DNA of 64,000 nt. Source: Clostridia bacterium. Its GTDB lineage: Bacteria; Bacillota; Clostridia; UBA1212; UBA1255. Under the pieces are notes generated by a model that had not been told where the DNA came from, made no database searches, and was given only the letters and a program-made list of their open reading frames with translations. A program made the position numbers and the translations under genes. The DNA lies in NCBI GenBank assembly GCA_017517275.1, contig JAFWZX010000011.1, positions 1-64,000 of the forward strand, read 5' to 3'. Below, one piece after another: positions 27,701 through 36,497 of this stretch (positions are counted from its first letter, which is position 1; each line of letters starts with the position of its first letter).

Positions 27701-30304
27701 TTACCCCTTTTTCTGTCTCGTTCCAACGCTCCTGACAACAATGTTGCCATCTTTAACCGATACTGCAATACGGTTTGTTTTATCCATAAGAACACAATCT
27801 GCAATCTTATCTTCAATCTCCGTTTGTATTATTCTCTTAAGCGGTCTTGCTCCATATACAGGATCAAAGCCTTTTTCAGCAACGTACTTCCCTACGTCTT
27901 TACTTATCTTTATCTCAAGGCCGCTGTCTTTTGATCGTTTTACAAGATTAAACAGCATCATATCTGCAATTTGACCGATTTCCGCCTTGTTCAGAGAAGT
28001 GAAAATAAGAATATTGTCTACCCTGTTGATAAATTCCGGCCTAAAAGCTTTCTTCAATTCTTCCTTTATCGCCTTTTCCATATGCTCATGTTTTTGAGCG
28101 TCAGTAGAAGGTCCTGAAAAACCTAAATATTTAGGTGTTGTAATGCTGTTTGCTCCAATATTTGACGTCATAATGATGATTGTATTTTTAAAATCAACCG
28201 TTCTGCCTTTCGTATCAGTCAGCATGCCGTCTTCCAGTATTTGAAGAAGAATATTAAAAATATCAGGATGAGCCTTCTCAACTTCGTCAAAAAGTATAAC
28301 GGAATATGGCTTACTTCTTACAACGTCAGTAAGCTGTGTCGTATCGCTGAAGCCAACGTATCCGGGAGGTGAACCGATAAGTCTTGATACGCTGTGTTTT
28401 TCCATATATTCAGACATATCAAATCGAATCAATGCTTTTTCATCACCGAACAGCGCTTCAGCAAGAGCTTTACTTACTTCTGTCTTGCCCACCCCTGTAG
28501 GGCCTAAGAACATAAATGAGCCAACAGGCTTTTTCGGTTCTTTAATGCCTGTACGTCCTCTTTTTATCGCTTTTGCAACGGCATTGATTGCTTCATTTTG
28601 TCCTACCACACGTTTGTGTATCGTTTTTTCAAGGTTAATTAACTTCTTTTGCTCGTCTTCTGTAAGTCGCGATACCGGAATGCCGGTTTTAACAGATACA
28701 CAAGCCGCAATATTATCACACGTAATATTTCTGCACAGCTTTCTTTGTTGCACGTTATTCGGTACAACAGAAATCAGCTTACTTTCTTTTTCACATTCTT
28801 TATTCAATTGTGCGGCAAGCTCAAATTCGCCTTTTACCATGGCGTCATCACGGCGGGCTTTTAAATCTGATATCTTACGTATCAAGTTGTCTTTTTTATC
28901 AAGAGCCTTTGTATCATCGCCTGTAACCTGCAATAAAGCCGCCGCCTCGTCGATAAGGTCAATTGCTTTATCAGGAAGAAAACGGTCAGAAACATACCTT
29001 TTAGACAGATATACGGCGTATTCCAGCACGTCATCGCTATACATCACGTTGTGATGCTGTTCGTAGAGATGTTTTATGCCCTTCAGAATTGTAACAGTCT
29101 GCTCCTGTGAGGGCTCCTGAACAGAAACAATTTCAAACCGTCTCTCAAGAGCACTATCCTTTTCCATATATTTTCTATACTCTTTCGTTGTAGTAGAGCC
29201 GATGAGTTTAATCTCGCCTCGAGCAAGTGCAGGCTTTAAAATACTGGCTGCATCAAGACTGCCCTCAGACGATCCTGCACCTATTATCGTGTGAATTTCA
29301 TCGATAAAAAGAATAATGTCCGGATTAGAAGAGGCTTCATGAATAACGTGTTTCAGACGTTCTTCAAACTCCCCTCTATATTTCGCGCCAGCCAACATTG
29401 CAGATAAATCAAGCCTGATTATCCGTTTATTTTTCATAATATCAGGAACCTTACCGGCTGCAATATTCTGTGCAAGACCCTCAACAATAGCCGTTTTGCC
29501 AACCCCCGGCTCACCGACCAGACAAGGATTGTTCTTTGTACGTCTGCAGAGAATCTGCATAATACGTGTTATCTCCTGTTCTCGGCATAAAACAGGTATC
29601 TCTTTGCCATCTTTAGCAAGCGCTTTTGCAATTGCGGTCATATCTTTACCAAAGGCCACTATGGCCGGCGGTGCAGTTTGCGCCGCAGCTGTCTCTGCCT
29701 GATTCTGTTGTTGGGCCTGTGCATTTACCTGAACAGTGTGGGCATGCATTTCCAAAGCCAGCTCTTCTAAGCGATTATCACCTTTTTGAGACAATCTTCG
29801 TAGAAAATCATCGCCCTGTAGATATTTAATAATATCAAGAAACATGCTTTGCATATCAACGCCAAGCTCCATCAGGATTCTGATTGCTACACAATCAACC
29901 TCTTTGAACATTGCATATAAAATGTCTTCAGTTCCGACCTTTTCATGTTTGAATATCTTGGCGCTGTCGACAGCCCTTTGTACAACACGCTTTGCTGAAA
30001 TAGAAAAGTCAAGATTATAATTAATATCAGTTTCTGTAGGCAATTGATAATCATCTATATTATCAATCTTCGTCATATGAAGAACCTCAATACGATACGT
30101 CATAAAATCGATATTCTGAGACATAATTATGTTGTAAGCAATACAATCCCGACAAAACAGCATAGCCAACATAATATGCTCTGTTCCAACGTCATCGCTT
30201 CCCATAAGCATTGCTTGTGTTACGCTGTTTTCAATAACCTTTTCAGCTTCTTTAGACAGTGGTAAATCATAGTTATTATATATATTTTGTAAGTAAGAAC
30301 CCAT
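27701..30304 (-). CDS. clpC: ClpC-type Hsp100 ATPase
   Basis: Double-AAA+ unfoldase. It has two Clp-N repeats (residues ~5-165), an unusual Gln/Ala-rich linker at 188-214, then AAA-1 with Walker A GEPGVGKT at 264-271. A coiled middle region carrying a UVR-like motif (FELAAQLNKECEKES) follows, then AAA-2 with GPTGVGKTE. The segment YLGFSG corresponds to the LGF/VGF loop that docks on ClpP, so it should deliver substrates to ClpP. 867 residues is slightly long for ClpC. The usual ctsR-mcsA-mcsB genes are missing; holA is upstream and radA downstream. ClpP is not in the window. Confidence 0.9.
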   Translation of the reverse strand: MGSYLQNIYNNYDLPLSKEAEKVIENSVTQAMLMGSDDVGTEHIMLAMLFCRDCIAYNIIMSQNIDFMTYRIEVLHMTKIDNIDDYQLPTETDINYNLDFSISAKRVVQRAVDSAKIFKHEKVGTEDILYAMFKEVDCVAIRILMELGVDMQSMFLDIIKYLQGDDFLRRLSQKGDNRLEELALEMHAHTVQVNAQAQQQNQAETAAAQTAPPAIVAFGKDMTAIAKALAKDGKEIPVLCREQEITRIMQILCRRTKNNPCLVGEPGVGKTAIVEGLAQNIAAGKVPDIMKNKRIIRLDLSAMLAGAKYRGEFEERLKHVIHEASSNPDIILFIDEIHTIIGAGSSEGSLDAASILKPALARGEIKLIGSTTTKEYRKYMEKDSALERRFEIVSVQEPSQEQTVTILKGIKHLYEQHHNVMYSDDVLEYAVYLSKRYVSDRFLPDKAIDLIDEAAALLQVTGDDTKALDKKDNLIRKISDLKARRDDAMVKGEFELAAQLNKECEKESKLISVVPNNVQQRKLCRNITCDNIAACVSVKTGIPVSRLTEDEQKKLINLEKTIHKRVVGQNEAINAVAKAIKRGRTGIKEPKKPVGSFMFLGPTGVGKTEVSKALAEALFGDEKALIRFDMSEYMEKHSVSRLIGSPPGYVGFSDTTQLTDVVRSKPYSVILFDEVEKAHPDIFNILLQILEDGMLTDTKGRTVDFKNTIIIMTSNIGANSITTPKYLGFSGPSTDAQKHEHMEKAIKEELKKAFRPEFINRVDNILIFTSLNKAEIGQIADMMLFNLVKRSKDSGLEIKISKDVGKYVAEKGFDPVYGARPLKRIIQTEIEDKIADCVLMDKTNRIAVSVKDGNIVVRSVGTRQKKG

Positions 30305-30322
30305 CTTATCCTCCGTGAAAAT

Positions 30323-31294
30323 TTATGCAAATATCATTAGTTCCAGAGCCTGTGAATCTCTGAGAATACCGTTTTTGACAGCTTCATCCAATTCACAGCA
30401 TCTGTTTATTTTATTTGTTAATTCTTCAAATGAAAAACCTTTAGATTGGCGCAACAACTTCTGTACAACAAAAGACATATTAGGAGCCATACCAAGGTTT
30501 GCCAATATTTCCTGGCTTGTCATTTTATTTTGAGAATATAGCTTAACGTCATACAGCATTATCCAATTTCTTGGAATCATAACAAACATCATTGAAATAT
30601 TTTGTTTATCTTCAGAAAGAGAGTTCATAAGAGCTAACGCAGTCTCAATCTTACGATCTGCCAGCGCATCGTTTAAATCAAAAATTTTCGCATTAACGGT
30701 AAGCGTGCATATCTTCTTAACGGTCTCAACATTAATATCCCCGCCCGGTCCTACATATAAACATAACTTCTCTAATTCACTAAGTACGTTTTGCATATCA
30801 TCTACCGTATTTGCAAGTAAGAAAACGGCTGCCTGCATCTGAATAGATACACCTTGAGCTTTAACGTAACTATTGATTATCTTAAGCTTCTCCGGTTGTT
30901 CCATTTTCTCACAAACAACGACCTCTCCTAAGCGCTCGACAATTTTACTTAGCTTCTTACGTTTATCAAAGTCATTTTCTTTGAAAATCAAAAGAAAACT
31001 CTCATCTTCGCTAAGCTGAGTTAAATACTGTGCTATGCTGTCCTCCCTGTCTTGAGAAATTGCTTTTGACGAAAACAAGCCGGTATTAGTAAAAATAATA
31101 CGCTTTTCGTCACCAAAAAGCGAAGGTTGCGCCATATCAGCCAGAACTTCTAACATATCATCAGAGGCAGAATATTGATATACGTTCATATTGTTGCATT
31201 TGAATTTTTTGGCAATACGTCTTGCATTAAGGTCTTTTAAATAATCATTCGACCCATGAAAAACATATAACCTTTTTAGACCTGTCTCAGACAT
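30323..31294 (-). CDS. holA: DNA polymerase III subunit delta
   Basis: Clamp-loader subunit that opens the sliding clamp. The 323-residue length, the N-terminal YVFHGSNDYL, the SLFGDEKRIIF segment (PSLFGxxR-type) and the C-terminal helical collar ending DSQALELMIF are typical. Start ATG behind AGAAGGAG. It begins the holA-clpC-radA unit behind an extended -10 promoter. In Bacillus holA follows comEC; here a nucleoside hydrolase-kinase fusion gene stands between the ComEC-like gene and holA, and rpsT is absent. Confidence 0.9.
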   Translation of the reverse strand: MSETGLKRLYVFHGSNDYLKDLNARRIAKKFKCNNMNVYQYSASDDMLEVLADMAQPSLFGDEKRIIFTNTGLFSSKAISQDREDSIAQYLTQLSEDESFLLIFKENDFDKRKKLSKIVERLGEVVVCEKMEQPEKLKIINSYVKAQGVSIQMQAAVFLLANTVDDMQNVLSELEKLCLYVGPGGDINVETVKKICTLTVNAKIFDLNDALADRKIETALALMNSLSEDKQNISMMFVMIPRNWIMLYDVKLYSQNKMTSQEILANLGMAPNMSFVVQKLLRQSKGFSFEELTNKINRCCELDEAVKNGILRDSQALELMIFA

Positions 31295-31325
31295 GTATAG
31301 CTCCTTCTTGAAATTTCATTACGTT

Positions 31326-31334
31326 ATTATACCA
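31326..31334 (-). promoter_or_regulatory. Extended -10 promoter for holA-clpC-radA
   Basis: TGGTATAAT on the minus strand (TATAAT at 31326-31331), 32 bases before the holA ATG. No good -35 at 16-18 bases, which an extended -10 does not need. The same GTGGTATAAT occurs before the secreted beta-helix gene. Confidence 0.55.
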
Positions 31335-31346
31335 CAAATGCTGATA

Positions 31347-33188
31347 TTATGCATTAATGGAAAACCGCGACGGAATGGATCTTGCCGCACCTTCTTTTGT
31401 TACGGATATCGCAGCTGCAACCGAAGCTGATCTTAGAGATTCTTCAATAGATTGTCCCCTCATTATTCCGGCAAAGAAATATCCTGTATACGTATCTCCC
31501 GCGCCCGTAGTATCCACTGCAGGTCCGAAGTAAGCAGCAGGCACAGTTATCTCTTCATCTCCGATATATGCGACCGCTCCCTTCGTTCCTAATGTCTTTA
31601 TTATATTCGCTCTTGGGAAAACATCCTTAAGAGCCTCTTTGCCTTCTGCAAAAGTGTCTGCCTCTCCCTGATTTAGAATAACCCAGTCAAGCAACGAAAG
31701 AACTCTACTGTTTAGAAGATTCTCCGTTATCGGCGAAGGATTAAGTATAATAATCATACCCTTTTCATGAGCTTTTTCGATTATATAATCTATATTTGAT
31801 ATCTCATTTTGGAGAAGCAAATAATCGCCTTGTGAAAACTCCGCAAGGACAGAATCAATTTCCTGCTCACATATAGTTGTATTGGAACCACCGAAAATAA
31901 TAATACTGTTTTCTCCACTTGGTGTCACCTGAATAATCGCATGTCCGGTAGCCGCAGCCGGATCTGTCAATACGTACGAAACGTTTACGTCATTATCCTG
32001 TAAAAAATCTTTTAACGTCAGACCATCTGAACCTATCTTGCCTCCGTGATAAACATTAGCGCCGGCTTTAGCAAGTGCAACAGACTGGTTAAGTCCCTTA
32101 CCTCCTACGTGAACCGTATAATCTGACGAAGCTATAGTCTGGCCTGCCATTACAAAATCACTTACTTGATATACATGATCAATATTAAGGGAACCGAAAT
32201 TAAGAATTTTAACATCATTTTTACCTGAATTCTGTAAAAATAATGACAATTCTCTACCCAAGGCATCAGCAGAGCAATTTAACTCTATATAAAAGTTATT
32301 ACCCTCACTGCACATTTCAAATTCTGTAGCATAATCCATGTTTTTATCTACAGTCATTTTTCCCGGCCCCGATAATTTATAAATATCGCCTTCACCCTCA
32401 AAAGCAAAGTGAACGGCCGTAAGATCATAGCTTTTATTTACATACGGCTTCATTTTTCGAAATTCGGTATAAAGTTTATACGATAAAGCAACAGGATTAT
32501 TTTCATAATTTTCAGGTATTTTATCCGGCATAAACCCTGAATCAATACTGTACCCAATCTCAAATCCGCTATATATTACAGGAACCGGCATCTTCTCAAC
32601 AAAAGTACACGCCGCAGTACCGTCACAGACAATATTATACTCTCGCTGCTTATTTTCAGTAGATCCTGCCATTGAAATAACCGTATATACCTTCTGAGCA
32701 ATAAGCTCTGTTCCGCTTTGATTACATATATCATCAGCTTCACTTGTAAGTAATTGGGCAATCGTATTGAGAGGTCCTATCGTTACAATAATTACACTAT
32801 TATTATCTGCATCAGCCAGCAGTCTTCTGTACAATCTTACTGCATCCTCAGGCTGTTTGTTACCAACCGGTTCATACTGTGTTGCAAAACGCTCCGATAT
32901 CGTTTTGTTATACGCCATCGTGTCCTCATCACATAAAAAGCCCGGCTTTGAATACATTCCGATAGGAATATCACTGTTACTGCAAAAGTTGTTTATAACG
33001 TCTATCGCACCTGTGCCATACGGATTTGACGTGCAATTGATTATTCCTAAAACCGGAATATCATATTTTTTTGCTAATTTGTGTAATACAACAAGTGCAC
33101 CTACGTCATCGCAATCAGGTCCTATATCCGTATCAACAATTATACTTCTTTTGATTTTTTTTAACGGTTCAAATTTTAATGTATTCAT
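31347..33188 (-). CDS. Nucleoside hydrolase-ribokinase fusion
   Basis: Two enzymes in one 613-residue chain. Residues 1-~320 are an inosine/uridine-type nucleoside hydrolase: the calcium-binding aspartate cluster is DTDIGPDCDD at 19-28. The usual late His-Asp pair appears as Tyr254-Asp255. Residues ~326-613 are a PfkB/ribokinase domain with sugar loop GGKGLNQ (362-368), NPSP at 483-486 and the catalytic DTTGAGDT at 559-566 (base Asp565). Together they would cleave a nucleoside and phosphorylate the released ribose to ribose 5-phosphate. No signal peptide. The gene has its own promoter and stands between a ComEC-like gene and holA. Both domains look intact; substrate specificity is inferred. 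Confidence 0.9.
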   Translation of the reverse strand: MNTLKFEPLKKIKRSIIVDTDIGPDCDDVGALVVLHKLAKKYDIPVLGIINCTSNPYGTGAIDVINNFCSNSDIPIGMYSKPGFLCDEDTMAYNKTISERFATQYEPVGNKQPEDAVRLYRRLLADADNNSVIIVTIGPLNTIAQLLTSEADDICNQSGTELIAQKVYTVISMAGSTENKQREYNIVCDGTAACTFVEKMPVPVIYSGFEIGYSIDSGFMPDKIPENYENNPVALSYKLYTEFRKMKPYVNKSYDLTAVHFAFEGEGDIYKLSGPGKMTVDKNMDYATEFEMCSEGNNFYIELNCSADALGRELSLFLQNSGKNDVKILNFGSLNIDHVYQVSDFVMAGQTIASSDYTVHVGGKGLNQSVALAKAGANVYHGGKIGSDGLTLKDFLQDNDVNVSYVLTDPAAATGHAIIQVTPSGENSIIIFGGSNTTICEQEIDSVLAEFSQGDYLLLQNEISNIDYIIEKAHEKGMIIILNPSPITENLLNSRVLSLLDWVILNQGEADTFAEGKEALKDVFPRANIIKTLGTKGAVAYIGDEEITVPAAYFGPAVDTTGAGDTYTGYFFAGIMRGQSIEESLRSASVAAAISVTKEGAARSIPSRFSINA

Positions 33189-33218
33189 AACGTACTACCT
33201 CGCTAAAGCCTTTTTTAA

Positions 33219-33247
33219 AGTATACAAAATTCTGCCTTTTGGTGCAA
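33219..33247 (-). promoter_or_regulatory. SigA-type promoter for the nucleoside hydrolase-ribokinase gene
   Basis: On the minus strand TTGCAC (33242-33247), exactly 17 bases, TATACT (33219-33224). It lies just downstream of the ComEC-like stop codon and about 30 bases before the ATG. Confidence 0.6.
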
Positions 33248-33258
33248 CAGTTCAGCTA

Positions 33259-34548
33259 TCATTTCTGATATTTACGAGACTGTTTTTTTTTACATAATAT
33301 GACAGCGATACCAATAAAAACGTATATTATTACGACAACACTTGCCTTGTTTATGCTAATTCCGGTCACACCAAGAGGAGGAGGTGCTTTTGACGCAACA
33401 AAAGCAATCTTACTTAAACATACAGTAAAAAAAGCACACAATGCTCCACTAATTTTTCCTATAAAGTTAAGTAACGGTATCTTATTTACAAAACCGCATA
33501 CGTATCCTGTAATACACACTATGCCGGATATGAAGCCGGCCACGGAATTAATCACAATCCCTATCAACGATATTTTTCCGAACAAGTACATTAATAGCGG
33601 AATAAGCCCTATATTGACGGCAACACCCGTTTTGATGCCTGATAATTTCTTGCTATTTATGGGAATCAACGGTTCTATATATGATATAGACAGTACCGCT
33701 GCATAACTAAGCAAAAAGCCAACTGAATATATTACATAAGGATTATGTAATAACTGTATAATCGCAGCAAAATATATACCGTTAATCGTAAGAGACGGTC
33801 TGTCGAACACTTTACTGCACTGCTTATATGTAAACATTAAAACAGCTCTTACAACGCTGTGGGAAAAATCAGTTAAAAACATAAAAAACACGGCAGCAAG
33901 TATCTTTAATATACATCTTACCTTATAACCCATATATCGATTACGAGATACTGCTGTTACAGGTTTCATTATAATTGAAACGTGCATTCCCGAAACAGCC
34001 AGCACGTGCAAAATCCCGGCATCGCTAAAGCTGTCTTTAACAGTCTGATCCATTATTATATCAGATCCTGTCATTACTGCATAAGCTATTCCTGCGTATT
34101 CTGCCCCCATAACGTCTACGAGATTACATTTGATATTATACCGAAGCGTTGCAAAGAAACGTGTGACGTTAATGCTCCGTCTACTGTCATCAAAGTGTAT
34201 TTCATCCCACCTGCAATACCCACTGTATGCTACCTCTTTTGACATAAGATACCGTCCATAATCATTGTCTTCGACGTTTTGAATCATACACTCCAGGTAT
34301 ACGTCAGTGGCACATTCCGCTTTTTTCTTTATCTTATCGTCACACTCGCCAAATATTGTCAGTAATGCTTTTTTTCCGTCGGAGGTAACCAGTACATAGT
34401 CATCCGACTTATTCCATGTCGCCTTGTATATGTATCCCTTGTTCGAGGGTGCTTTATATGAATCAAAATCAATTAAAGCACACCGTACAAAGGCAAACAC
34501 AACAGACAATATACAAACAATCAAATATCCATTTTTTTTAAGAATCAC
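33259..34548 (-). CDS. ComEC/Rec2-type competence membrane protein lacking the nuclease domain
   Basis: The N-terminal two membrane segments and OB-like DUF4131 part are followed by the competence-domain signature GILHVLAVSGMHVSII near residue 180 and about seven membrane helices. The protein stops at 429 residues. Full ComEC is usually ~700-800 residues with a C-terminal metallo-beta-lactamase domain, which is absent here, and no separate beta-lactamase ORF follows. It should form a DNA-uptake channel if functional. The start overlaps the spoVAE stop by four bases (ATGA), so it appears to be part of the spoVA unit. Confidence 0.85.
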   Translation of the reverse strand: MILKKNGYLIVCILSVVFAFVRCALIDFDSYKAPSNKGYIYKATWNKSDDYVLVTSDGKKALLTIFGECDDKIKKKAECATDVYLECMIQNVEDNDYGRYLMSKEVAYSGYCRWDEIHFDDSRRSINVTRFFATLRYNIKCNLVDVMGAEYAGIAYAVMTGSDIIMDQTVKDSFSDAGILHVLAVSGMHVSIIMKPVTAVSRNRYMGYKVRCILKILAAVFFMFLTDFSHSVVRAVLMFTYKQCSKVFDRPSLTINGIYFAAIIQLLHNPYVIYSVGFLLSYAAVLSISYIEPLIPINSKKLSGIKTGVAVNIGLIPLLMYLFGKISLIGIVINSVAGFISGIVCITGYVCGFVNKIPLLNFIGKISGALCAFFTVCLSKIAFVASKAPPPLGVTGISINKASVVVIIYVFIGIAVILCKKKQSRKYQK

Positions 34549-34922
34549 TTTTTACTTTTCGGTTTTGAAACGATTGAAGCGATTAAGCCGAAAACGACTG
34601 CCATTACCACACCTGTCGCCACGTCAGGCAGTCCGCCTGTAAATATTCCTCTAAACCCGTATTCATCAATGCTGTTAAAGACACCTTTACATAATGAATA
34701 ACCGAATCCTGTCAGAGGAATTCTGGCTCCGTAATCAGCAAATTCAACTAAATAATCGTATAAGCCGACTGCTGTAAGAAATACGCCACATACTACAAAG
34801 AGAACAAGAATCCTTGCAGACGTCATTTTTGTTTTATCTATTAATACCTGAGCTATAACACATATTAAACCGCCAACCACAAAAGCGCACAGATATTGTA
34901 CAAAATAATCCATATAAGACAC
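34545..34922 (-). CDS. spoVAE: Stage V sporulation protein AE
   Basis: A 125-residue membrane protein with about four hydrophobic segments. YGARIPLTGFGYSLCKG is the block shared by SpoVAC and SpoVAEb proteins. SpoVA proteins sit in the spore inner membrane and move Ca-dipicolinic acid into the forespore and out at germination. It follows spoVAD by eight bases. The last residues are basic (SKPKSKK). Confidence 0.92.
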   Translation of the reverse strand: MSYMDYFVQYLCAFVVGGLICVIAQVLIDKTKMTSARILVLFVVCGVFLTAVGLYDYLVEFADYGARIPLTGFGYSLCKGVFNSIDEYGFRGIFTGGLPDVATGVVMAVVFGLIASIVSKPKSKK

Positions 34923-34930
34923 ATCCTTTC

Positions 34931-35953
34931 TTATATTTCAATTGATATCCCGTGAGATATTGCAAGAAGGTCTTCCCCTTGCTTTACCATCACGGGGCTT
35001 ATTAAAGCACCCGTTGCCACAAATAATACACGTCTGAGATTGAGATTTTTCAATAGCTTGTATATATAACTTGTGAAAACTGCCGCGGCACAACCGCAAC
35101 CGCTTCCGCCTGATTTTGTATCTTGACTTGCCGAGTCAAAAATCATCTTTCCGCAATCATTATGCCGCGTGGAAATATCATTACCGTGCATACTCATAAT
35201 TTCTAGAAGTATTTTACTGCCCGTATAGCCAAGGTCTCCCGTCAAAATCAGATCATAGTAATCAGGAGTTCTCGATAAATCTCTTAAATGACTTAATATA
35301 GTAGAAGCACAAGCCGGCGCCATTACTGCTCCCATATTGTTAACGTCATTAATTTTATAGTTTTCGATTTTACCGATTGTCACAGATTCTATATACGGCT
35401 TTAATTCCTCAACTGCACCGCTTTTGTTGCATGATAAATATACTGCGCCTGAAGCAGTCACCGTCCATTGTGACGTAGGTGTACGTTGACCTCCTAATTC
35501 CAACGGAAATCTATACTGCTTTTCCGCAGAACAGAAATTACTTGATGTAATTGCAATAGTATCTGTCATTGCATTGCTATCCATGCACAAACTTGCGCAA
35601 AGCATTGACTCTGCCATCGTAGAACAGGCCCCGTACAATCCTAAGAAAGGAACGTTACTGTTCTTAAGCCCAATAGCACTGGCCATGCATTGATTAAGCA
35701 AATCTCCCGAAAACACACAATCGATTTGTTTTGTATCCAGCGAGATTTTTCCCATAAGCTTATTGAAAGTTGCCTCGATATAATGAGCCTCTCCTTTTTC
35801 CCACGTATCTTCCCCGTAATCTTCACGTTCTACCTGGTCAAAATATTCTCCTAAAGGACCTTCCTTTTCCCGTGGACCTACAATACACGCAGTCTCATTT
35901 ATATATATTCTCCCGGATAATTTATATGATTGTTTTCCGAATTTTACTGCCAT
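34931..35953 (-). CDS. spoVAD: Stage V sporulation protein AD
   Basis: Soluble thiolase-fold protein that binds dipicolinic acid and associates with the SpoVA channel. Segments seen are LGLYGACSTMAESM (corresponding to the thiolase nucleophile region) and GGSGCGCAAAVF near the C-terminus. About 340 residues. I place the start at the ATG at 35953 (MAVKFGKQSY), six bases after GAGGTG; the earlier GTG is part of that ribosome site. It follows spoVAC closely. Confidence 0.95.
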   Translation of the reverse strand: MAVKFGKQSYKLSGRIYINETACIVGPREKEGPLGEYFDQVEREDYGEDTWEKGEAHYIEATFNKLMGKISLDTKQIDCVFSGDLLNQCMASAIGLKNSNVPFLGLYGACSTMAESMLCASLCMDSNAMTDTIAITSSNFCSAEKQYRFPLELGGQRTPTSQWTVTASGAVYLSCNKSGAVEELKPYIESVTIGKIENYKINDVNNMGAVMAPACASTILSHLRDLSRTPDYYDLILTGDLGYTGSKILLEIMSMHGNDISTRHNDCGKMIFDSASQDTKSGGSGCGCAAAVFTSYIYKLLKNLNLRRVLFVATGALISPVMVKQGEDLLAISHGISIEI

Positions 35954-35963
35954 AGAAATCACC

Positions 35964-36440
35964 TCATATTTTCACCAGATAATATATTAATCCCACAAGA
36001 ACGCTAGAGGCTGTTCCATATACCAACACAGGTCCTGCAACTTGAAACATTTGTGCACCTACGCCTAATATCAAACCCTCGCTCCTATACTCCATTGCAG
36101 GAGACACAACAGAGTTTGCAAAACCTGTTATAGGAACGATACTTCCTGCGCCTGCAACAGTACCGATACAGTCATAAACATTAAGTGCTGTCAGTAGTGA
36201 ACCTAAAAAGACCATAAAAAGCACGGTCAGCGCACCAATACTCTTCTCATCTAATATTCCTATAACTCTGACTACAGGCTTTGATGCCAATAAATCACTG
36301 TATCCTTGTGCAATGGTGCATATCAATCCTCCGAAAATAAACGCCATTATACAATTTTTAACAATGTTTGATTTACCGCTGTTGCTGTCACTTATTTTTT
36401 GGTATTGCTTTACCGTTAATTTATCAAGATTATCACTCAT
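35964..36440 (-). CDS. spoVAC: Stage V sporulation protein AC
   Basis: 158-residue membrane protein with a cytoplasmic N-terminus and four or five hydrophobic segments. VPITGFANSVVSPAMEY is the SpoVAC/AE signature. SpoVAC is a mechanosensitive-type channel for dipicolinic acid. It is the first spoVA gene here; spoVAA and spoVAB are missing, as in other Clostridia. A possible forespore promoter lies before it, overlapping the sigF stop. Confidence 0.95.
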   Translation of the reverse strand: MSDNLDKLTVKQYQKISDSNSGKSNIVKNCIMAFIFGGLICTIAQGYSDLLASKPVVRVIGILDEKSIGALTVLFMVFLGSLLTALNVYDCIGTVAGAGSIVPITGFANSVVSPAMEYRSEGLILGVGAQMFQVAGPVLVYGTASSVLVGLIYYLVKI

Positions 36441-36466
36441 ATAAGCCTCCGTATAGAATATACGAT

Positions 36467-36497
36467 TATTCTTTACGTTTGTGACGGTTTATATTCA
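36467..36497 (-). promoter_or_regulatory. Possible forespore (SigG/SigF-type) promoter for spoVAC-D-E
   Basis: On the minus strand TGAATA (36492-36497), which overlaps the sigF stop codon, is followed by 18 bases and AAGAATA (36467-36473). The -35 equals the SigG consensus as known from Bacillus; the -10 matches CATACTA at only four of seven positions. An inverted repeat AGAATA-N6-TATTCT (36455-36472) overlaps it. Confidence 0.35.

Noticed and set aside
28485-29054. Long open frame (189 codons) on the plus strand opposite the ClpC-like gene
   Set aside because: It mirrors the codon structure of a well-supported gene, has no ribosome site and no recognisable protein features.
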